64,000 nucleotides of DNA from Sinomonas cyclohexanicum. GTDB lineage: Bacteria > Actinomycetota > Actinomycetes > Actinomycetales > Micrococcaceae. Positions 16,457 through 28,732 of this stretch are shown here, in pieces. The notes beneath the pieces were generated by a model. The model made no database searches and was not told the origin of the DNA. It saw only the letters and a list, made by a program, of their open reading frames with translations. The position numbers were made by a program, and so were the translations under genes. Where the stretch lies: contig NZ_AP024525.1 of assembly GCF_020886775.1 (NCBI RefSeq), positions 2,604,001-2,668,000 on the forward strand, in the 5' to 3' direction. Numbering within the stretch: position 1 is the stretch's first letter; every line of letters begins with the position of its first letter.

Positions 16457-18964
16457 TTAGCCGACCATCTGCCGCAGGATCCGCATGCGGTGGCGCATTG
16501 TCAGCCCGGGCAGATAAGCCTGCGCGAGGGCCTGCCCGATCGCGGGCAACTGGAGCGGATCCTGGTAGTACATGTAGAGCGCGTGGTATTCGGGCTGGAA
16601 CCGCGACTTGAACTTGGCGAGGGACCGGAATCCGTAAACCGGTTCGAGTGCATGGCCCACGGCATTCAGCAGGCGGGACAGGAGCTCGTCCCCGGCGTCG
16701 ACCTCAGCGCGCTCCCCCGTCGGATCCGCGGCGAGCGGCGACCCGGACAGCGAGATCCACTCGACGCTGCCGCGCAGCTCGTGCACCGCCGAGGCGATGA
16801 GGAACTCCATGACGCCCGGGAAGCCCTCCGGCCCACGCCGCATGAAGTCGAGGGTCCAGCCCACCACCGTGAACTCCTCGTAGACGGGCAGCCAGCTCGT
16901 CACGCCCTGGATCCTCCCCTCGCGGTCCATGGCGAGGCACACGAGGACCTCCGGGTCGTTGAGCTCGTCGAGCCCTCCCAGCGTGAACCCCATGTCCGGA
17001 AGCGCCTTCTGCGCAGACCATTCCTCCGAGAGCGCGCTGAGCTGCTGGCGCTGCGACGGCGAGAGCAGGTGGTACCGCGTCCACACGGCCTCAACCCCCA
17101 TCTTCCGCGCCTTGTTGACGGCGGTGCGGACGTTCTGCCACTCCTTGCCCACGAACTCGAGGTCCCGGACCCTCAGCCGCGTCTCCTGTGCGACTTCGAC
17201 ACGGTGGAATCCGCGCGAGCGGAGCTCTGGCCACAAGTCACCCGAGAGGGAGTAGAAGCAGGGGACCAGCGCGTTGCGCGCGCAGTGGGCGATGAACTCC
17301 GCGACCGCCGCAGGCCCACGTCCGGCCGCGCCGATCGGCCCCGCGACCGAGAGCGCGATCCGGCCGTGCACCTGGAACGCGAGGCCCACGGTCGCGTGCC
17401 TGTCAAACCAGAACCGGTTGGGCGGCCACAGCGTCATCCACGACAACGAGCCGCCGCCGCGCCGTGCGAGTTCGCGGGCGAGCTCGAGGCTGTCGTCCCG
17501 GTCGCCGAGCGACTGCCGCCCGCGCAGCACCACGACGCCCACGAGCACGAGGGCCACGAGCCACGCGATGAGCCCGCTGTGCGTGAAGAGCCAGAGCTCG
17601 GCGGCACTGCGGGTCCTGAAGGCGACCTCATAGCTGCTCGGGATGGGCGACGGCAGGTACTGCCGCACCAGCTCCCCGGCCAGGCCCCACACGGAGTCCC
17701 GGCGCGCCAGGCCGCCCCCCTGCCACCACAGCGCGGTGTAGGTGACCACGAGTCCCCCCGCGACCACGGCGGCCGCGGTGCCCAGCCGTCGCCGCATGCC
17801 GCGCGCCGTCTCCACCGGAAACAGCTCGCGGTTGAGCCAGAGCACGAGCACGAGCGCGACTGCCGTGAGGGCGATGGGCAGGATGTGGACAAACCCTGAG
17901 GCGAGAACCGAGAAGCGGGGCCTCCGCGGCGACGCGGGCATGCGCAGGAACAGAGCAAGGTAGCCGATCGCGAGGGTCCCGACGGCCACCTGCACCGCGA
18001 CGGCCAGGCGCAGGGCCACCTTGCGCCCACGGCGGAGGCCCTCGGCGCAGATGAGGAGAATCGCCATCGGCACCAGCGATGTGATGTACCCTTCGGCCGA
18101 GAGCGCGGCGGGCTGGGCGGCCTGGAGGCACGCGGCGTCGACCGTCCCCCCGCAGTCCTGCTGGAGCTGGGCGAAGATGGGCATCGGGTTCAGGACCATC
18201 TCGCGCACGAGTGCCAGCGGTCCCGAGGGGCTGCGGGAGAGCGCCGCCAGCACTGGGCCCACAGCGGCCAGGGTCACGAGGACCACGAGGATGTTGCGGC
18301 GCTCCCGAACGGAGGGCACCACTGCGTGCGCCTCACGGCGGGTGCCGGCGGACCACCAGGACGCCACGAGGCCCAGGAGCGCCCCGATGAGCCCGAGGAC
18401 CGTCTCGGAGTGACCCACGTACAGCGTGAGCATCGCGGCGATCCCGATGACGGCGGTGCGGAGGCGGCGCCGCCACAGGATTCCCAGTGACGGGCTCGCC
18501 GCCATGGCCGTGAAGAGGGCCGCGGGGTACGGGCCGAGCACGGGATCCCCCACCATGGAGCCGAGCCAGCCGTCCCCGCCGAACCGGGCGAGCTGCGTGA
18601 GTGCGAAGAACACGGTCACGGACGCGAAGTCCCCGATGAAGAAGAGGGCCGCGGCCTTGAGGGACCCGTACGCCATCTCGGCCACCGGGACGAGGACACC
18701 GACGACCACCGTCGCGGCGAGGTAGGCCAACGGGTTCGTGACGAAGAAGATCGACGTGATCGCGGCCCACCACTGCCCTTCCCGCAGCGAGGCAAGGTCG
18801 CCTCCGACGACGTCGAGCACGGCGGGGGGCGGGCCCGCGAGGATGCTGCCCGTCGCGGCCCCGGTGATCCACATCGCGGCGATGACGGCGAGCGTGAAGG
18901 GGATGCGCCGCGCTCCCCTCGCACTCGCCCGTGCCACCGCAGCGAACGAGGGCAGCCGGATCAT
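16457..18964 (-). CDS. MprF-like aminoacyl-phosphatidylglycerol synthase (DUF2156)
   Basis: An 835-residue two-part membrane enzyme. The N-terminal part (to about 480) has about 12-13 helices, the first six looking rhomboid-like; the C-terminal cytosolic part (about 510-835) is the DUF2156/GNAT-fold catalytic domain seen in MprF, LysX and Ala-PG synthases, with GEWQNVRTAVNKARKMG-type and SLSGSPLA segments. Such enzymes move an amino acid (Lys or Ala) from its tRNA to phosphatidylglycerol, altering membrane charge and resistance to cationic peptides. Which amino acid is used cannot be read from the sequence. ATG at 18964 is favoured by the 4-base ATGA overlap with the upstream esterase gene. 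Confidence 0.85.
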   Translation of the reverse strand: MIRLPSFAAVARASARGARRIPFTLAVIAAMWITGAATGSILAGPPPAVLDVVGGDLASLREGQWWAAITSIFFVTNPLAYLAATVVVGVLVPVAEMAYGSLKAAALFFIGDFASVTVFFALTQLARFGGDGWLGSMVGDPVLGPYPAALFTAMAASPSLGILWRRRLRTAVIGIAAMLTLYVGHSETVLGLIGALLGLVASWWSAGTRREAHAVVPSVRERRNILVVLVTLAAVGPVLAALSRSPSGPLALVREMVLNPMPIFAQLQQDCGGTVDAACLQAAQPAALSAEGYITSLVPMAILLICAEGLRRGRKVALRLAVAVQVAVGTLAIGYLALFLRMPASPRRPRFSVLASGFVHILPIALTAVALVLVLWLNRELFPVETARGMRRRLGTAAAVVAGGLVVTYTALWWQGGGLARRDSVWGLAGELVRQYLPSPIPSSYEVAFRTRSAAELWLFTHSGLIAWLVALVLVGVVVLRGRQSLGDRDDSLELARELARRGGGSLSWMTLWPPNRFWFDRHATVGLAFQVHGRIALSVAGPIGAAGRGPAAVAEFIAHCARNALVPCFYSLSGDLWPELRSRGFHRVEVAQETRLRVRDLEFVGKEWQNVRTAVNKARKMGVEAVWTRYHLLSPSQRQQLSALSEEWSAQKALPDMGFTLGGLDELNDPEVLVCLAMDREGRIQGVTSWLPVYEEFTVVGWTLDFMRRGPEGFPGVMEFLIASAVHELRGSVEWISLSGSPLAADPTGERAEVDAGDELLSRLLNAVGHALEPVYGFRSLAKFKSRFQPEYHALYMYYQDPLQLPAIGQALAQAYLPGLTMRHRMRILRQMVG

Positions 18965-20278
18965 GGAAGCCGCCACCGGTCCCCCAGCGCGTCCAGACCC
19001 GTCGGAATGGCGCGGGCGATCATCTCCCACGAGTGCCCCTCGCCGGGAATGAAGTCCTCCTGCACCTGCACGCCGCCGCCCCGAGCCTGGGCGGCGATGA
19101 CATCGGCCTGGGCCATGAAGTCAGTGTCGCGGCCTCCGGCCGCCAGGAACAGGAACTGGCCCTCATGTCCCCCCTCCGCGAAGAAGTGCGCGGGGATGTT
19201 CGCGTCGAACGCCGCCTCGTCCCCGCCGAATGCCGCATCGATGGTCTTGCGGCGCTCCTTCGCCAGCGAGGGCTCCTTCTCGGCGGCGAAGCCGAGCGCG
19301 GAGCCGAAGAGCTCGGGGTGCTTGGCGAGGAGCTGGACCGCGCACGTGCCTCCGAAGGAGAAGCCTCCGGCCGCCCAGTGCTGAGGGTCGGTGGCCACGG
19401 TGAGATGCTCCTTGATCCAGGGGACGGCGTCGTCGACGAGGTAGGTCTCGGCCTGACCGAGCCGGGTGTCCATGCAGAGCGTGTTGCTGCTGGGCGTGCC
19501 GATCGGATCCACGACGACGGCGACCGGCGCGACGCCGTCATGCTTCGCGGCGAACCTGTCCATCGTCGCACGGAGGCGGCCCCCGAGAGCCAATCCGACG
19601 GGTTGCCGGGCTGGCCCGCCATGAGGAGCAGGACCGGCAGCTGCGGCCTCGTGGCCGCGAAGTAGGCGGGGGCAGATAGACATACGCCTCGCGCGCGGCG
19701 AAGCCGGAGTGCGCGTTGGGCAGACGGACTCTGCGCAGCTCTCCATAGCCGGGCAGGTCCGCCGGCGGGGTCCACACGGCCAAGGGGACCGACGGCGCGG
19801 CCGATCGCTCGACGTCGGCACCCAGCTGCGGGATCCGGTTGACCGAGACGCCTGCCAGGTCGGCGACGGTGAGATAGAGGCCGAAGTAGGCGTTGATCTG
19901 CTGCGCGGACAGGAGCACCATCGCGATGGCGGACGCCACTGCTGCAGCCCGGCGTCCCCACGCGCCCCGCGAGCGTCCGAGCCGGACCAACCCGACAACG
20001 CCGAGGACCACCCCGAACACGCCGGCCCCGGCCCACGTGAGCACCTCGGACGGAAGGTCCTCGGGGAAGATGCTCAGGATGTCGACGAGGAGCCAGTGGA
20101 CGCCGAGGGTCACCCCGGCCGCGACGACTGCCGAGGCGGGGACCATGACCAGGCCGCGCACGCGGGGCCGGCGAAAGAGAACGAGCCAGAGAAGGAAGAG
20201 GGCCCCGGCAATGCCGAGCACCCAGCACGCGATCGCGAGGGGCCCGTCGACGATTCTCAGGCCGTAGAGCCAATCCAT
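18961..20278 (-). pseudogene. Membrane-anchored esterase, interrupted by two frameshifts
   Basis: An N-terminal part from ATG 20278 with four likely membrane helices and an exported linker runs into an esterase-D/antigen-85-like hydrolase (nucleophile GGFSFGG, C-terminal GEGHSWE). The frame breaks twice, at C/G runs 19668-19672 and 19580-19584; each run is 5 bases where 6 would keep the frame. Adding one base to each gives an uninterrupted 439-residue protein. Whether these are true mutations or sequencing errors cannot be decided here. Its stop overlaps the start of the aminoacyl-PG synthase gene. In Pseudomonas a lipid-aminoacyl hydrolase is paired with the synthase, so this esterase may act on the same lipid (inference). 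Confidence 0.8.
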
Positions 20279-20285
20279 GGCCGCC

Positions 20286-20717
20286 TCAGCGCCACGTTCC
20301 GACGCCGATGACCGGGCCGGCCTCAAGCCAGGAGGCGAGGCCCGCGTACGCACTGAAGTCCATGGCGAGCCGGACGCTCTCGCCGAGGTAGGCCAGTTCC
20401 ACGACCACGACGTCCGCCTGAACGCGCGTGCGCTCCGCCTCGGTGGGCGCGCGCCGCCCGAGGAGCTCAATCGAGCTGCGAGTGAAGCGGTACCGGGCCA
20501 CCGGACTGAGGGAGAGCAGGTTGAACCACTCGAGTTCAGTGTCCTGATAACGGCAAACCCCCATCCGCCACGGCCCGGAGGCCATGGAGATGGAGGCGTC
20601 AATGGTGCCCAGGGTGCGCCGCAGGACAAAGCGGCGCACCCCAAGGGCACAGAGCAATGCGACGAGGAGCAGGAAGACCACTGCCAGGACGATGAACGGA
20701 AGAGCGGAATCGTCCAT
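20286..20717 (-). CDS. DUF2550 domain-containing protein
   Basis: A 143-residue protein with one N-terminal membrane helix (LPFIVLAVVFLLLVALLCAL) and a cytosolic beta-rich domain starting near GVRRFVLRRTLGTIDAS. DUF2550 genes commonly follow atpC in actinobacteria; function unknown. Only 10 bases separate it from atpC and 7 bases from the esterase gene, so it is very likely part of the ATP synthase transcript. Confidence 0.9.
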   Translation of the reverse strand: MDDSALPFIVLAVVFLLLVALLCALGVRRFVLRRTLGTIDASISMASGPWRMGVCRYQDTELEWFNLLSLSPVARYRFTRSSIELLGRRAPTEAERTRVQADVVVVELAYLGESVRLAMDFSAYAGLASWLEAGPVIGVGTWR

Positions 20718-20727
20718 GGAGGTCTTG

Positions 20728-21009
20728 CTAACGGGTCCCCGCGGCCGATTCGCCGATCTGGGCGTTGTCGGCGACGATCACGACCCGGTCCGAATCGACG
20801 GAGAAGAAGCCGCCGTCGACCGTGGCCGTGAACCTCGAGCCGGAGACCGGCTCGATCACAATGTCACCCGCGTGCATGATCGCGAGAACCGGGGTGTGCC
20901 CGGGAAGGATCCCGATCTCGCCGTCCGCCGTGCGGGCCTGGACCATCTTCGCCGGGCCGGACCACACGAAGTGGTCCGCCGCGACGATCTCGACCTCGAG
21001 CTCAGCCAT
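20728..21009 (-). CDS. atpC: ATP synthase epsilon subunit
   Basis: A 93-residue F1 epsilon subunit, the regulatory stalk component. It has the beta-sandwich pattern (VEIVAADHFVWSGPAKMVQARTADGEIGILPGHTPVLA) and lacks most of the C-terminal helical hairpin, the short form typical of many actinobacteria. The ATG at 21009 lies one base after the atpD stop. The extra N-terminal codons in frame up to 21057 overlap atpD and are ignored. Confidence 0.95.
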   Translation of the reverse strand: MAELEVEIVAADHFVWSGPAKMVQARTADGEIGILPGHTPVLAIMHAGDIVIEPVSGSRFTATVDGGFFSVDSDRVVIVADNAQIGESAAGTR

Positions 21010-21010
21010 G

Positions 21011-22498
<1,488 letters not shown>

Positions 22499-22531
22499 CT
22501 ATTCGGTGGGGCTCTTGCGAACCGTGTGCGC

Positions 22532-23422
22532 TCAGGCGCTGAGGGCGTCGGCGCCGGCGATGATCTCGGTCAGCTCCTGCGTGATCTCCGCCTGGCGGGC
22601 GGTGTTGCGCAGTCGCGTGTACTTCTTGATCAGGTCGGTCGCGTTGTCGCCCGCGTTCTTCATGGCGCGCTGGCGCGAGGCGAGCTCGCTCGCCGCCGCC
22701 TGGAGCATGGCCGCGAAGATGCGCGATTCGATGTAGCGCGGAAGGAGGGCGTCGAGCACCTGCTCCGGCTCCGGCTCGTACTCGTAGAGCGGCAGGATCT
22801 CGTTCGGATCCGTCACCTTCTCCTCGACGACCTCGAGGGGAAGCAGTCGGATCACCGTGGGCTCCTGCACCACCATCGACTTGAACTGGGTGTACACGAC
22901 GTGGATCTCGTCGACCCCGCCGTCCTCGTACCGCGTGGCGAAGGCGTCAAGGAGAACCTTGCTGATCTCCTTCGCGGTCGCGAACTCGGGGTTGTCGGTC
23001 CCGCCGGTCCACACCCGCACGTACTCGCGGTTGCGGAAGTCGAAGTAGGCCTGGCCCTTGCGGCCGACGAGGTACGTGGCCACCTCCTTGCCCTCTCCGC
23101 GGAGGAGTTCGACGAGCGCCTCGGCCTGCTTCATGATGCTCGCCGAGTAGGCGCCGGCCTGGCCTCGGTCTGCCGTGAGGACCAGCACTGCCGCGCGCCG
23201 CACCTGGGTGGGCTCGGTCGTCAGCGGGTGGTCGATCTCGGACGAAGAGGAGACAGCAGAAACGGCGCGGGTAATGGCATTCGCATACGGCAGGGACGCG
23301 GCCACGCGGGCACGGGCCTTGCCGATGCGGGAGGTAGCAATCAGCTCCATCGCCTTGAACATCTTGCGCATCGACGACGTCGAGGCAATCTTCTGGCGGT
23401 AGACCCGGATCTGGGCTCCCAT
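22532..23422 (-). CDS. atpG: ATP synthase gamma subunit
   Basis: A 296-residue F1 gamma subunit, the rotor shaft. The N-terminal helix begins [20 protein letters not shown] and the C-terminal helix has [18 protein letters not shown]; both ends are diagnostic. The ATG at 23422 follows an AGGAAAGGA ribosome site. Operon position between atpA and atpD is standard. Confidence 0.97.
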   Translation of the reverse strand: MGAQIRVYRQKIASTSSMRKMFKAMELIATSRIGKARARVAASLPYANAITRAVSAVSSSSEIDHPLTTEPTQVRRAAVLVLTADRGQAGAYSASIMKQAEALVELLRGEGKEVATYLVGRKGQAYFDFRNREYVRVWTGGTDNPEFATAKEISKVLLDAFATRYEDGGVDEIHVVYTQFKSMVVQEPTVIRLLPLEVVEEKVTDPNEILPLYEYEPEPEQVLDALLPRYIESRIFAAMLQAAASELASRQRAMKNAGDNATDLIKKYTRLRNTARQAEITQELTEIIAGADALSA

Positions 23423-23500
23423 TCTTGTCCTTTCCTCACCCTCGCCCCTCCGGCCAGACCGGGGCACCGGCCCCGGTCTGGCCGCAGGAGCAGCAGGGCA

Positions 23501-25138
23501 TCAGCGCTTCTGCTTGACGATCTTTTCCTGGTTGACGTCACCCTCGGGGAGCGCGTCGTGCTCCTCGTGGCCGGCGCCGACCAGCTGGCTGTCGCCCTCG
23601 CCGAAGAAGCCCTTCTTGAAGTCCGCCACGGCGGTCTTGAGCGCCTCGACCGTGTCGTCCTCGAGCTTGTTGGTCTGGGCAAGCGTCGTCAGGATGGACG
23701 TCTTGCGCTTGAGGTAGTCGATGAAGTCCGACTCGAAGCGGCGGACATCCTCGACTGGGACGTCATCGAGGTAGCCGCGCGTGCCGGCCCAGATCGAGAC
23801 GACCTGCTCTTCCACGGGATACGGCGAGTACTGGCCCTGCTTGAGCAGCTCCATGAGGCGGGCGCCACGGGTGAGCTGCTGGCGGGAGGCCGCGTCGAGG
23901 TCCGAGGCGAACATCGCGAAGGCCTGCATATCGCGGTACTGGGCGAGGTCGAGCTTGAGCGTGCCGGAGACCGACTTCATCGACTTCACCTGTGCGGCGC
24001 CGCCGACCCGCGAGACCGAGATGCCGACGTCGACAGCGGGGCGCTGGTTGGCGTTGAACAGGTCGGACTGCAGGAAGATCTGGCCATCGGTGATGGAGAT
24101 GACGTTCGTCGGGATGTACGCCGAGACGTCGTTCGCCTTGGTCTCGATGATCGGCAGACCGGTCATCGAGCCGGCACCGAGCTCGTCCGAGAGCTTCGCG
24201 CAGCGCTCGAGGAGACGGGAGTGCAAGTAGAAGACGTCGCCCGGGTAGGCCTCGCGGCCCGGCGGACGGCGCAGGAGGAGGGAGACCGCACGGTAGGCCT
24301 CGGCCTGCTTCGAGAGGTCATCGAAGATGATCAGGACGTGCTTGCCGCCGTACATCCAGTGCTGGCCGATGGCCGAGCCTGCGTACGGGGCAAGGTACTT
24401 GAAGCCTGCCGGGTCGGACGCCGGGGAGGCCACGATCGTCGTGTACTCGAGCGCGCCGTGGTCCTCGAGGGTCTGGCGCACGGCCGCGATCGTCGAGGCC
24501 TTCTGCCCGATGGCCACGTAGATGCAGCGGACCTGCTTGGTCGCGTCGCCCGAGGCCCAGTTGGCCTTCTGGTTGATGATCGTGTCCACCGCGATGGCCG
24601 TCTTGCCGGTCTGGCGGTCGCCGATGATCAGCTGGCGCTGGCCGCGGCCGATCGGGATCATCGCGTCGATGGCCTTGAGGCCCGTCTGCATCGGCTCGTG
24701 GACCGACTTGCGCTGCGTCACGCCGGGAGCCTGGAGCTCCAGGGCACGGGTCGTCTCGGCGCTGATCGGGCCGAGGTCGTCGATCGGCGCGCCGAGCGGA
24801 TCGACCACGCGGCCGAGGAACGCGTCGCCCACGGGGACGGAGAGGATCTGGCCGGTGCGGTGCACCTCCATGCCCTCCTCGATCCCGCCGAAGTCGCCGA
24901 GGATGATGACGCCGATCTCGCGGACGTCCAGGTTCTGGGCCAGGCCCAGGGTGCCGTCCTCGAAGCGGAGGAGCTCGTTCGCCATGACCGAGGGGAGACC
25001 CTCGACACGGGCAATGCCGTCGCCGGCGGTGGTGACACGGCCGACCTCGACGCGCTCAGCCGCGCCAGGCTCGTAGGAAGCCGCGAAGTCGTTCAGCGCG
25101 CTGCGGACGTCGTCGGCATTGATGGTCAATTCGGCCAT
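23501..25138 (-). CDS. atpA: ATP synthase alpha subunit
   Basis: The 545-residue non-catalytic F1 alpha subunit. P-loop GDRQTGKT (173-180), alpha-specific [17 protein letters not shown], and the Arg-finger region [13 protein letters not shown] are present. The C-terminal tail ([20 protein letters not shown]) is acidic and variable. A 109-base gap separates it from atpH. Confidence 0.98.
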   Translation of the reverse strand: MAELTINADDVRSALNDFAASYEPGAAERVEVGRVTTAGDGIARVEGLPSVMANELLRFEDGTLGLAQNLDVREIGVIILGDFGGIEEGMEVHRTGQILSVPVGDAFLGRVVDPLGAPIDDLGPISAETTRALELQAPGVTQRKSVHEPMQTGLKAIDAMIPIGRGQRQLIIGDRQTGKTAIAVDTIINQKANWASGDATKQVRCIYVAIGQKASTIAAVRQTLEDHGALEYTTIVASPASDPAGFKYLAPYAGSAIGQHWMYGGKHVLIIFDDLSKQAEAYRAVSLLLRRPPGREAYPGDVFYLHSRLLERCAKLSDELGAGSMTGLPIIETKANDVSAYIPTNVISITDGQIFLQSDLFNANQRPAVDVGISVSRVGGAAQVKSMKSVSGTLKLDLAQYRDMQAFAMFASDLDAASRQQLTRGARLMELLKQGQYSPYPVEEQVVSIWAGTRGYLDDVPVEDVRRFESDFIDYLKRKTSILTTLAQTNKLEDDTVEALKTAVADFKKGFFGEGDSQLVGAGHEEHDALPEGDVNQEKIVKQKR

Positions 25139-25247
25139 CTTGCAGTCCTGCTCTCTTGATTCTCGTGGTCATCGAAGAGGCGTGCTGCCTGCGATGACCT
25201 GGTTGTCTGATGCGAAGTGTGCTGATGCGGAGTCTGCTGATCCTCAG

Positions 25248-26077
25248 CTACGCCTGCGTGGCGAACTGGCGGCGCAGCTCACCGAGCCGCGTCACAGTCG
25301 AGGCGTCGATCACCTCGTCGCCGACCGTCACGCGGAGTCCGCCGACGAGCGACGGGTCCACAGTCGTGTTGAGCTTCAGCTCCCGCCCGTAGAGGCGGTT
25401 CAGTCCGGTGCGGAGCCGTTCCGTCTGCTCCCCGCTGAGCGGGCGGGCGACGACCACCTCGGCGATCCAGCGCTTCTGGCGCCTGGCCGCGAGCTCAGCG
25501 AACTTCTCGACCAGCGCGGTCGGCCTGAGCCCGCGGGGGGCCTCGGCCGCCTGGCCGATCAGGAGCTGGGCCTCTGCGGAGGCGTTCGGGACGAGCCGCA
25601 GCGCGAGCGTCCGCTTGGCGGACGCCGTGGCCTGGGGATCGGTCAGCGCGGCCTGGAGCTCGTGGTCGGAGTCGACGGTCCCCTTGAAGGCAAAGAGGTC
25701 ATTCTCCAGCTTCTCGAGCCCGCCCACTCCGCCGTCGATACCGTTGCCCTGCTCCGCAACCGCGATGGCCACGGTCGAGGCAAGGGTCTCGAGTGCATCG
25801 CTGATGTCCCGGGCGCCAGCCCAGCGCAGCGCGGCAAGCTTCGCCGTGATCTCGACCGCGTCCGAGGACGCCTTGCCGTCCAGCAGGCTGTGCACGAGCG
25901 CCGACTTCTCGTTCCCCTCGCGGGTCGGATCGGTCAGCGCGCGGCGAAGGCCGGCGGAGCCGTCAAGGACACCGAGGACGCCGAAGAGCTCCCCCGCCAG
26001 CGACAGCGATGCCGTCGGCAGCATGGCCTCAAGGTCCGCCAGCGCCGCGGACAGCGACTCGCTCGATACTCCTGCCA

Positions 26078-26078
<1 letters not shown>
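25248..26078 (-). CDS. atpH: ATP synthase delta subunit
   Basis: The 276-residue F1 delta subunit (peripheral stalk connector). About 90 residues longer than the E. coli protein, as is common in this group, with the OSCP-like C-terminal domain (VVARPLSGEQTERLRTGLN...VDPSLVGGLRVTVGDEVID). Its ATG overlaps the atpF stop by one base (TAATG), giving translational coupling. Confidence 0.95.
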
Positions 26079-26644
<566 letters not shown>

Positions 26645-26679
26645 CTACTCGGTTCTGGCTGTGTGCCTCGTGGAAAGGA

Positions 26680-26883
26680 TCAGAGCACGAAGGCGAACAC
26701 GAGGCCGAGGATCGCGAGCGCCTCGGTGAGCGCGAGGCCAAGGAACGCGATGGGCTGGAGCACGCGCTGCGCCTCCGGCTGACGGGCCACGCCGTTGATG
26801 TAGGCCGCGAAGACGAGACCCACGCCGATGGCACCGCCGATGGCGGAGAGACCGTAGCCGACGAGGTTGAGGTTGCCGGTCAT
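26680..26883 (-). CDS. atpE: ATP synthase c subunit
   Basis: The 67-residue Fo proteolipid that makes the rotor ring. Two helices with the polar loop ARQPEAQ between; Glu54 in the second helix ([10 protein letters not shown]) is the ion-binding carboxylate. No extra Na+-binding residues are evident, so H+ coupling is expected. Confidence 0.97.
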   Translation of the reverse strand: MTGNLNLVGYGLSAIGGAIGVGLVFAAYINGVARQPEAQRVLQPIAFLGLALTEALAILGLVFAFVL

Positions 26884-26964
26884 TGTTGTCCTTTCAGGTT
26901 GCCCAAGCCGGGCAGTTTTCGTGTTCGGTTCATCCCCGGGAGGGGAATTCTCAGTGGAAAAATC

Positions 26965-27765
26965 TCAGTGGGCGTCCGCGTGGAGCGCGCCCTGGATGTA
27001 GATCGCGGTGAGCAGGGTGAAGACGTACGCCTGGAGCACCATGATCAGGGCCTCGAGCATGTACATCGCGGTGGCTCCGGCGAGCACGAGGATGGAGGTG
27101 CCCTTGAGCAGCACGCTCTCCTGGGCGATGAGGAAGGCGATGCCGGAGCCGGCGAGCGCCACGACGAGGTGGCCGGCGAGCATCGTCGCGAAGAGACGGA
27201 GGCTGTGCGTCATCGGGCGGACGATGAAGTTCGAGATGATCTCGATCGGCACGACGATCGGCATGATGAACCACGGCACCCCGGCGGGGACCACGGTGAG
27301 CTTGAGGAACCGCGGGCCGAACTTCCGCAGGCCCACGCCGATCCAGGTGACGTAGACGAGGCCCGCCAGGAAGTACGCGCCGCCCACGTGGGACATGGTC
27401 GGGAGCTGGAAGAACGGGACCGCGCCGTAGATGTTGTTGACGAGGATGAAGAAGAAGAGCGCGAACAGCAGGGGCACGAACTTCATGAAGTCCCGGCCGC
27501 CGATGATGTCCTTGCCGATCGAGTTGCGGACGAAACCGTAGAGGTATTCGCCGGCGAACTGGAGCTTGCCCGGGACGAGCTGGCCCTTGCGGGAGGCGGC
27601 CACGAAGAACCAGGCGATGATGACGACCGAGAGGAGGACCATCAGCATCTGCTTCGAGAAGCCTTCACCTGCGCCCCACGGGATGATCGCCGGGAGGTGC
27701 ATGTCCTCGAGAGTAGGTGGGGTGAAGGCGCCGTTGTCAGCGGCCGGAAGCGTGAGCGGGGTCAA
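26965..27765 (-). CDS. atpB: ATP synthase a subunit
   Basis: The 266-residue Fo a subunit that forms the proton half-channels. Conserved MTHSLRLFATMLAGHLVVAL contains the essential Arg in the penultimate helix. The start is a rare TTG at 27765: AGAGGA lies 8 bases before it, and the encoded N-terminus (TPLTLPA...FTPPTLEDMHLPAI) resembles those of related actinobacterial a subunits. The first ATG is 21 codons further in. Confidence 0.95.
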   Translation of the reverse strand: MTPLTLPAADNGAFTPPTLEDMHLPAIIPWGAGEGFSKQMLMVLLSVVIIAWFFVAASRKGQLVPGKLQFAGEYLYGFVRNSIGKDIIGGRDFMKFVPLLFALFFFILVNNIYGAVPFFQLPTMSHVGGAYFLAGLVYVTWIGVGLRKFGPRFLKLTVVPAGVPWFIMPIVVPIEIISNFIVRPMTHSLRLFATMLAGHLVVALAGSGIAFLIAQESVLLKGTSILVLAGATAMYMLEALIMVLQAYVFTLLTAIYIQGALHADAH

Positions 27766-27853
27766 CGCGATTCCTCTCTGCAGTGTCCATCGTCGGGCAG
27801 ATGCTGGGGCGAGTAGCTTTCGACCCCCACATGTGAAATTTTTGGGTGCTCCA

Positions 27854-28144
27854 TCAGCGACGGTCCGCCTCGGCGGGACCTTCTGGGTCCTGAGGCTCGT
27901 CGGGGCCCTTCCGGTGCGTGAGGAGCCCGTGCTTCAGTGTCAGGTAGATGCCGCCGGCAATCCCCACCAGTGCGCCGGCGAGCACGAGCCAGCGCGTTTT
28001 CAGGAGATTGTCCAGCCCCCACCCTATCAAACTCCAGACAACGATCCCGCCAATCACGTAGCTGAAGACGGCCATTCCGGAGTTGTAGCCGCCGTCGCCC
28101 TCGGGCTGCGGCGCTGCGGGGCGCGTGGGCCTGTTCTCAGGCAT
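27854..28144 (-). CDS. AtpZ/AtpI-family membrane protein
   Basis: A 96-residue protein with two membrane helices (AVFSYVIGGIVVWSLIGWGL and WLVLAGALVGIAGGIYLTL), the pattern of AtpZ/AtpI proteins encoded at the head of ATP synthase operons, where they assist c-ring assembly or cation uptake. The last residues are acidic. It overlaps the upstream gene by 8 bases. Confidence 0.85.
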   Translation of the reverse strand: MPENRPTRPAAPQPEGDGGYNSGMAVFSYVIGGIVVWSLIGWGLDNLLKTRWLVLAGALVGIAGGIYLTLKHGLLTHRKGPDEPQDPEGPAEADRR

Positions 28145-28616
28145 GGGGGCCCTCCTGATCGATGGGTGCGTCGTCGAAGATCTGCAGCCGGAGCCGGCTG
28201 AACGCGAAGACCTCCACGGCCTGCCACACGACGACCGTGACGATCCCGGCGGCGCCGAACCAGGGGCCGACGATCCACGCAGGCTTGCCGAGCCACAGCA
28301 GCAGTGCCGCGAACCCGACGATCTTGAGGACGTAGACCACCGCGAAGACGCCGATGGCGCCCGAGGGGTTGTTGCGGCCCGCAAAATGGCCCGCCACGAG
28401 GCTCAGGGCGAAGAACGCGACCACGATGGCCGCGGCGAACAGCACGCTGCCCGCGGCGCCCGGCCCCGAGGCGATGAGTGCCGCGCCCGCCAGGAGCAGT
28501 CCCACCGCCCCCGCGGCCGCCGAGCACTTCCACGCGAGGGAGAGCCACGGCGTCCTGGCCCGACCGGATCCGCCGACGCCTGAACTCCCTTGGGGGCCGT
28601 GCGTCACAGGATTCAT
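28137..28616 (-). CDS. ATP synthase protein I-like membrane protein
   Basis: A 159-residue protein with four helices in two pairs (GAVGLLLAGAALIA, VLFAAAIVVAFFALSLVAGHFAG, GVFAVVYVLKIVGFAALLLWLG, VGPWFGAAGIVTVVVWQAVEVF). The position as first gene of the atp operon and the topology fit AtpI. ATG at 28616; the leader upstream has a small CTCCTG/CAGGAG hairpin and a good -10 box. Confidence 0.8.
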   Translation of the reverse strand: MNPVTHGPQGSSGVGGSGRARTPWLSLAWKCSAAAGAVGLLLAGAALIASGPGAAGSVLFAAAIVVAFFALSLVAGHFAGRNNPSGAIGVFAVVYVLKIVGFAALLLWLGKPAWIVGPWFGAAGIVTVVVWQAVEVFAFSRLRLQIFDDAPIDQEGPHA

Positions 28617-28676
28617 GTCATGCCAATTCGTCAGTCTCCTGCTACCAGGAGGCCGGTCGGGAGGGGGTGCGTGTCT

Positions 28677-28682
28677 ATTCTA
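28677..28682 (-). promoter_or_regulatory. -10 candidate for the ATP synthase operon
   Basis: TAGAAT on the minus strand about 60 bases before the AtpI-like start codon. No matching -35 box is seen. A CTCCTG...CAGGAG hairpin (28636-28651) lies in the predicted leader. Confidence 0.4.
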
Positions 28683-28710
28683 CACGGCATAGAAGAGTGC
28701 CCCCGACGGC

Positions 28711-28732
28711 GAGGCGCCTCCCCACGCGCCTC
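28711..28732 (-). terminator. Hairpin at the 3' end of the wecA-like gene
   Basis: GAGGCGC (28711-28717) and GCGCCTC (28726-28732) pair; the structure overlaps the last codon and precedes a TCTTCT stretch on the minus strand. Confidence 0.45.
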
